Source: a bacterium (GTDB lineage: Bacteria > SZUA-79 > Acidulodesulfobacterales > Acidulodesulfobacteraceae). Taken from it: DNA of 47,174 nt. The position numbers and the translations under genes were made by a program. The stretch is from the NCBI GenBank assembly GCA_021812245.1, contig JAKAOK010000013.1:1-47174 (forward strand). Reading direction: 5' to 3'. Shown piece after piece: positions 43,836 to 47,174 of this stretch (the stretch's first letter is position 1; every line of letters begins with the position of its first letter). A model generated the notes under the pieces. That model did no database searches, was not told where the DNA came from, and saw nothing but the letters and a program-made list of their open reading frames with translations.

Positions 43836-44375
43836 ATGCAAAATATAGACGATTTAAAAAAAATCAAGCTCGACGTAAGAGAAGACATTAAAAACGGGGC
43901 CGACCCGTTTAAAAAAATTATGGAAGCGGTAAATAAGTTAAAAACCGGCGAAGCGCTCGATTTAATAAACGGCTTCGAACCTTTCCCGCTTTATTCGGTT
44001 TTAAAAAATAAAGGGTTCGACCATATAACCAATAAGGTGCCGGATGGATTCGAAATAATTTTTTTTAGAAGCAATGCGGAGGCAAAACCCGTCAAAGTTT
44101 CCGAAGAAGCCGACGAAAATCAATTCGGCGACGAAGATTTAAAAAACCTTGCCCACAAGCAGAATATCATAGAACTCGACGTAAGAGGCCTTGAACCGCC
44201 TCAGCCCCTTCTCAAAATATTCTCTACGCTGGAAGGTTTAGACAGCGATGCCGCCCTTCATATAATCCATGAAAGGAAGCCGATACATTTATACCCCAGA
44301 TTAAAAGACGCGGGGTATAAATTCTTAACGGAAGAAACCGGGGACGATCTTTATACTATAAAGATTTGGAGATAA
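43836..44375 (+). CDS. Tandem DUF2249 protein
   Basis: A 179-residue protein with two DUF2249 (TusA/SirA-like fold) domains. The first (about residues 8-78) has KLDVRED, GEALDLINGFEPFPLYSVLKNKGF and GFEIIFFR. The second (about 108-178) has IIELDVRGLEPPQPLLKIFSTLEGL, ALHIIHERKPIHLYPRLKDAGY and LYTIKIW. The family is of unknown biochemical function but is regularly found beside hemerythrins, DUF59 proteins and oxidase- or NnrS-like membrane proteins, as here. The catalytic cysteine of TusA is absent from both copies. Its stop lies 2 bases from the stop of the convergent membrane-protein gene, so the two transcripts must overlap. Confidence 0.88.
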   Translation: MQNIDDLKKIKLDVREDIKNGADPFKKIMEAVNKLKTGEALDLINGFEPFPLYSVLKNKGFDHITNKVPDGFEIIFFRSNAEAKPVKVSEEADENQFGDEDLKNLAHKQNIIELDVRGLEPPQPLLKIFSTLEGLDSDAALHIIHERKPIHLYPRLKDAGYKFLTEETGDDLYTIKIWR

Positions 44376-44377
44376 CC

Positions 44378-45625
44378 TTACCAGCCCATGGAAAATATAT
44401 GAAACAGAAGCAGTAAAGACGCAATAAAAAGAACTGCGGCGGCAATCTGTATTAAATAAAATATCCAGAGAATAGAACCTGCCAGAAATAGCGCGAATAT
44501 TACATATTCGAAATATTTAGTTTTTAAATCCGAAAACAGTTTTCCGTATGCCCCTTTTTTTGCCTTTTCAAATACTTTAAGGCTTATTAGAAAAGGGAAT
44601 ATTTTATGCAGGAAACCGATAATTACCATTCCCGCAAAACCGAACAACCCCAAAAACCCGAATACGTAATATACGCCGTTTATACCGCCGAACATATTTA
44701 ATTTTTCCTGCGGAATAGTAATTATAAATAGACCTATAAGCGCCGCCGATATCAAAAATATAATGCCTGCAAACAGATAAAAAGTGGTAATATCAAACTT
44801 TTTCTTAAGCCTTTTTAACATAAGATTAAAGAATATATAGCAGTATAAAAGGATGCCTAATCCCAACAGCCACCCGCCGGCGCCGTTCAGATAAATATGG
44901 GCGGCAGACCCGTTTCCAAAAAATGAAGATGCAAGCGTTGCTATAATGCCCGCATTAACGGCGATTAAATCGGTTTTCCAGTATAGGTTATCAGGGGTTT
45001 TAGTCATATAAAACATGGGAAGCAGCCTGTATGAAATGGCTATAAAAAGCATGCTGACAAAACCGATAAACATAACATAAATATGTCCCTGCAATATATC
45101 ATAAATATTGAGCCCTATTTTAAAATAAAACGACAAAGCCAAATATAACCCTATCGACAATCCTACAAAAAGATACGAATATGCGAAAGCGATTCCCGCG
45201 GAGGAATAATCCCACTTTTTTACCTTTTTCAAGCTTAAAAGTATGTTTAAGTTATAAATCAAAACGGAAGCAAACAGGAGGATGCCGCCGGCGGCAATTA
45301 CTATGCCCCAAAAATAATACATTCCGATAATAAATAGCAATAGAGAAATTACATATGCGTAATAAACCGGAAAAAAAAGCTTTTCGTAAGCGATTTTTAC
45401 GCCGAGCGCCACAGGCAAAAGCATGTACGAAGCCCCCATAATTACCATGACTAAAAATCCAAGCGTAAAGATGTGCGTCAGGGCGATTATTTTATAATTC
45501 ATAAAAAAATATTCGTTAAAACTTTTAGAATCTAAAAACATCACGATAAAGAAAACCGGCAGGAAAATAAGCGCGGCTTTTATATGTTTCAAAGATATTT
45601 CTATTGAACTGTCGGTTGTATTCAT
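44378..45625 (-). CDS. Haem-copper-oxidase-like (CcoN/NorB-related) membrane protein
   Basis: A 415-residue protein with about twelve hydrophobic segments and almost no soluble domain. Helix-embedded histidines stand at 51 (ALTHIFTLGFLVMVIMGASYMLLP), 181 (LQGHIYVMFIGFVSMLFIAISYRLLPMFY) and 340 (GFLHKIFPFLI). This pattern recalls the short oxidase-subunit-I-like or NnrS-like proteins annotated near DUF2249 and hemerythrin genes. The full set of haem and CuB ligands of a true oxidase or NO reductase is not evident, so I would not call it a respiratory enzyme. It probably binds haem or metal in the inner membrane and serves in NO or oxygen stress. It lies downstream of the DUF59 gene. Confidence 0.65.
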   Translation of the reverse strand: MNTTDSSIEISLKHIKAALIFLPVFFIVMFLDSKSFNEYFFMNYKIIALTHIFTLGFLVMVIMGASYMLLPVALGVKIAYEKLFFPVYYAYVISLLLFIIGMYYFWGIVIAAGGILLFASVLIYNLNILLSLKKVKKWDYSSAGIAFAYSYLFVGLSIGLYLALSFYFKIGLNIYDILQGHIYVMFIGFVSMLFIAISYRLLPMFYMTKTPDNLYWKTDLIAVNAGIIATLASSFFGNGSAAHIYLNGAGGWLLGLGILLYCYIFFNLMLKRLKKKFDITTFYLFAGIIFLISAALIGLFIITIPQEKLNMFGGINGVYYVFGFLGLFGFAGMVIIGFLHKIFPFLISLKVFEKAKKGAYGKLFSDLKTKYFEYVIFALFLAGSILWIFYLIQIAAAVLFIASLLLLFHIFSMGW

Positions 45626-45669
45626 ATGTTAATCGTCCTTTTTATTTTTATATCGTCATTGCCGCCTGC

Positions 45670-45724
45670 ATCAAAGGCATGCTTTGATAAAAGCAAACGG
45701 GGATTCCCGCATATACAGGAATCC
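45670..45724. repeat. Two hairpins related to the 15707-15930 element
   Basis: ATCAAAGGCATGCTTTGAT (45670-45688) resembles the ATCAAAG-CATGT-CTTTGAT hairpin at 15859-15877. GGATTCC-N10-GGAATCC (45701-45724, beginning GGATTCCCGC) resembles the ATTCCCGC palindromes. This looks like a degraded relative of that element, in the 116-base gap between the DUF59 gene and the membrane-protein gene. Confidence 0.5.
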
Positions 45725-45741
45725 TTCTTTATAAAATCAAA

Positions 45742-46050
45742 TCAATGGGTTTTAAGTCTTTTGAGAGCTTCAGACTTTATCATCGAAGTGTTCCACTCCG
45801 GCTCCCAGACAAAATTTACCTTTACGGCATTAACGCCCGGAATACTTTTTAATGCCTCCTCGACTTCGTATTTTATGACGCTGCTTATAGGACAGCCCTT
45901 CGCGGTTAAGGTCATATCGAGACCTACGCCGCCGTTTTCATTTAAATTTATTTTATATATCAGCCCCAGATCTACGATATTTAGTTCAAGTTCGGGGTCT
46001 ATGATATTCCTTAATTTCTCCAGAACATCGTTTTCGTTAAATTCTGCCAT
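45742..46050 (-). CDS. DUF59 (MIP18/SufT-like) Fe-S assembly factor
   Basis: A 102-residue single-domain protein of the MIP18/SufT/PaaD-like family that helps place Fe-S clusters into targets. Family features are LRNIIDPELELNIVDLGLIYKI and the reactive Cys53 in LTAKGCPISS, followed by a C-terminal FVWEPEWNTSMIKSEALKRL; the W-x-P-x-W motif is typical. AGGAG precedes the ATG. It is upstream of the oxidase-like membrane protein on the same strand and close to hemerythrin and DUF2249, a recurrent bacterial association, so it may serve repair of Fe-S centres damaged by NO or oxygen. Confidence 0.9.
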   Translation of the reverse strand: MAEFNENDVLEKLRNIIDPELELNIVDLGLIYKINLNENGGVGLDMTLTAKGCPISSVIKYEVEEALKSIPGVNAVKVNFVWEPEWNTSMIKSEALKRLKTH

Positions 46051-46184
46051 GATAAACTCCTATATTAAGATTTAATAAATCCTTCCGCTTATTTCCTTTA
46101 ATATAAAGTTTATCAAATTTAAAATTAAATTAAATTGATTTTAATCACAATTTCTATTCCATTTATTAATTTATCCGGTTTATA

Positions 46185-46832
46185 CTATTTTCTGGATTTT
46201 TGCAGAAGGTCTATCACCTCCTCGTCCGTAGTCTGGCTGAAATCCTCGTAAAACTCTCCTACGGCATAAAACTCTTCCGGAGCGCTTAAAACAACCGCTT
46301 TATCCACCGCCTTTTTTAATTCTCTTAAAGTATCGGCAGCGATAACCGGAACGGCAACGATTATTTTCGCCGGCTTTTCTTCTTTCAGGGCATCGATAAC
46401 CACCCTGACCGATGCGCCGGTCGCAATGCCGTCGTCCACGATTATCGCGGTCTTACCGCCGACGTCTATCTTTTCTCCTTCATGCCTGTATATTTTTTCT
46501 CTTTCCCTTATCTCTTTCAGCTTAATCTGCTCTATCCGTTCTAAATACCCTGCCGGTATATTAATGCGGGATATAAGAGCTTCGTTAAGATAAACTTTGG
46601 GAGATTTTCCGTCGACTATCGCCCCTATGGCTAACTCTTCCTGATTAGGGGCGCCTATCTTTCTTACTAATGCCACGTCCAGCGGCGATTTTAAAACCGC
46701 CGCAATTTCATAAGCAACGGGAATCCCGCCTCTCAATAAACCTATTACTACGGTATTGCCGCCGCCAAACTTGCCTGAGGATAACTTTTCTCCAAGCAGT
46801 TTCCCTGCTTCCCGCCTGTTTTTAAATATCAT
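46185..46832 (-). CDS. Phosphoribosyltransferase-domain protein
   Basis: A 215-residue type I phosphoribosyltransferase-fold protein. The PRPP-binding loop is clear: AIIVDDGIATGAS (about residues 129-141). An N-terminal GLLRGGIPVAYEIA and LVRKIGAPNQEELAIGAI match the family of stand-alone 'phosphoribosyltransferase' proteins often encoded near dienelactone hydrolase-like or erythromycin-esterase genes. No purine- or pyrimidine-specific hood motif is recognisable, so the substrate is unknown. AAGGGA lies 6 bases before the ATG. Confidence 0.9.
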   Translation of the reverse strand: MIFKNRREAGKLLGEKLSSGKFGGGNTVVIGLLRGGIPVAYEIAAVLKSPLDVALVRKIGAPNQEELAIGAIVDGKSPKVYLNEALISRINIPAGYLERIEQIKLKEIREREKIYRHEGEKIDVGGKTAIIVDDGIATGASVRVVIDALKEEKPAKIIVAVPVIAADTLRELKKAVDKAVVLSAPEEFYAVGEFYEDFSQTTDEEVIDLLQKSRK

Positions 46833-46957
46833 ATAATCCCTTCGGATAATCCTTTTTATCCGCCTCCAACCTCAGGTTAGATTAAGACAAAAGATGAATG
46901 GCGCCGCTATCCTCTGTCGTAATACCTTACTTATAAGTATATCATTAATAAAAAATA

Positions 46958-46987
46958 TTGCTTTAAAAAATAAAAATAGTATATAAT
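46958..46987 (+). promoter_or_regulatory. Promoter for tRNA-Lys
   Basis: TTGCTT (46958-46963), 18-base spacer, TATAAT (46982-46987), about 45 bases before the tRNA. Confidence 0.5.
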
Positions 46988-47032
46988 TGATAGGTATAAA
47001 TAATTCCCCTGCATTTTTAGTGAAATTCATCC

Positions 47033-47108
47033 GGGCTGTTAGCTCAATCGGTAGAGCAACTGACTCTTAATCAGTAGGTCCCCGGTTCGATCCCGGGACA
47101 GCCCACCA
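47033..47108 (+). tRNA. tRNA-Lys (anticodon CTT), CCA encoded
   Basis: A full cloverleaf: acceptor GGGCTGT/ACAGCCC, D-arm AGCTC..GAGC, anticodon stem ACTGA/TCAGT with loop CTCTTAA (anticodon at 47066-47068), T-arm CCGGG TTCGATC CCGGG-type, discriminator A at 47105 and an encoded CCA at 47106-47108. The anticodon CTT reads the AAG lysine codon. No integrase or attachment duplicate is seen beside it in the window. Confidence 0.97.
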
Positions 47109-47174
47109 CGTTAAAACCGCAGTTTTAAGCAGTTCTTCTGATTTTAATCTTGACACAATTATGAATTAAAGTGT

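Noticed and set aside
44378-45625. A true cbb3 oxidase or NO reductase catalytic subunit
   Set aside because: Only three well-placed helix histidines are seen and the full haem/CuB ligand set is not evident; no partner subunits are present.
45626-46075. A 149-codon open frame on the plus strand, opposite the DUF59 gene
   Set aside because: It is antisense to a clear DUF59 gene, begins in the intergenic repeat region, has no Shine-Dalgarno and reads as low-complexity Ser/Phe/Ile sequence.
47033-47108. tRNA-Lys as an integration site for a mobile island
   Set aside because: No integrase, no duplicate of the tRNA 3' end and no shift in gene type is seen in the window; the right side is cut off soon after.
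47150-47174. A promoter at the right edge (TTGACA at 47150-47155)
   Set aside because: The -35 is perfect, but the -10 would fall at or beyond the window end, so it cannot be judged.

Overview
The window is a run of chromosomal DNA from an AT-rich Gram-negative bacterium. The Gram-negative call rests on a tolQ-tolR-tolA-tolB-cpoB operon, an O-antigen-type polymerase/ligase and lipoprotein signals. An Aquifex-type single-chain aconitase, a short N-acetylglutamate synthase-like GNAT, a B12-dependent ribonucleotide reductase and a GH57-based glycogen locus together suggest a Deltaproteobacteria-like lineage (Desulfobacterota or a relative) or Nitrospirota. This is inference from gene types; no marker in the window settles it. 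I see no phage, plasmid, transposase or CRISPR.

Layout: from 58 to 36633 every gene lies on the minus strand, in several operons read right to left. (1) 7255 to 58: rhodanese, ppsR, tldE, secA, argJ and a polysaccharide deacetylase, behind a good sigma70-type promoter. (2) 12667 to 7478: aconitase, NAD kinase, recN and an N-acetylglutamate synthase-like GNAT. (3) 15667 to 12890: O-antigen ligase/polymerase and a polyprenyl-phosphate sugar transferase. (4) 24765 to 15956: a DUF4912-like protein, three GH57 enzymes (branching enzyme, amylopullulanase-like, glucanotransferase/amylase-like) and glycogen synthase. This is a compact alpha-glucan building and remodelling operon. (5) 28636 to 24831: TPR protein, nucleotidyltransferase, panD, amidohydrolase, panC (pantothenate branch). 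(6) glpK alone. (7) 36633 to 30475: tolQRAB-cpoB-tsaD-rsmA, without pal.

From 36829 the strands are mixed. nrdJ (plus) follows candidate NrdR boxes and ends at a bidirectional terminator facing an exported DUF302-like protein. Next comes a membrane GGDEF-EAL protein whose periplasmic sensor carries a c-type haem motif. A compact set follows: hemerythrin and tandem DUF2249 (plus), converging on a haem-copper-oxidase-like membrane protein and a DUF59 (SufT/MIP18-like) protein (minus). A CRP/FNR/HcpR-like palindrome lies at the hemerythrin promoter, so this looks like a nitrosative or oxidative stress module. A phosphoribosyltransferase and a tRNA-Lys(CTT) close the window.

The most unusual non-genic content is a set of short palindromic and MITE-like repeats. 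One is a 224-bp element with perfect 24-bp terminal inverted repeats (15707-15930). A second family ends in AAATC-GGGATTT termini around a GTCATTGC hairpin. Repeat sequence supplies the stop codon and last residues of two genes, and one repeat sits in frame inside the DUF4912-like gene. No stretch longer than about 300 bases lacks a gene; the larger gaps (7256-7477, 12668-12889, 15668-15955, 36634-36828, 43116-43307, 46833-47032) hold the promoters and repeats listed.
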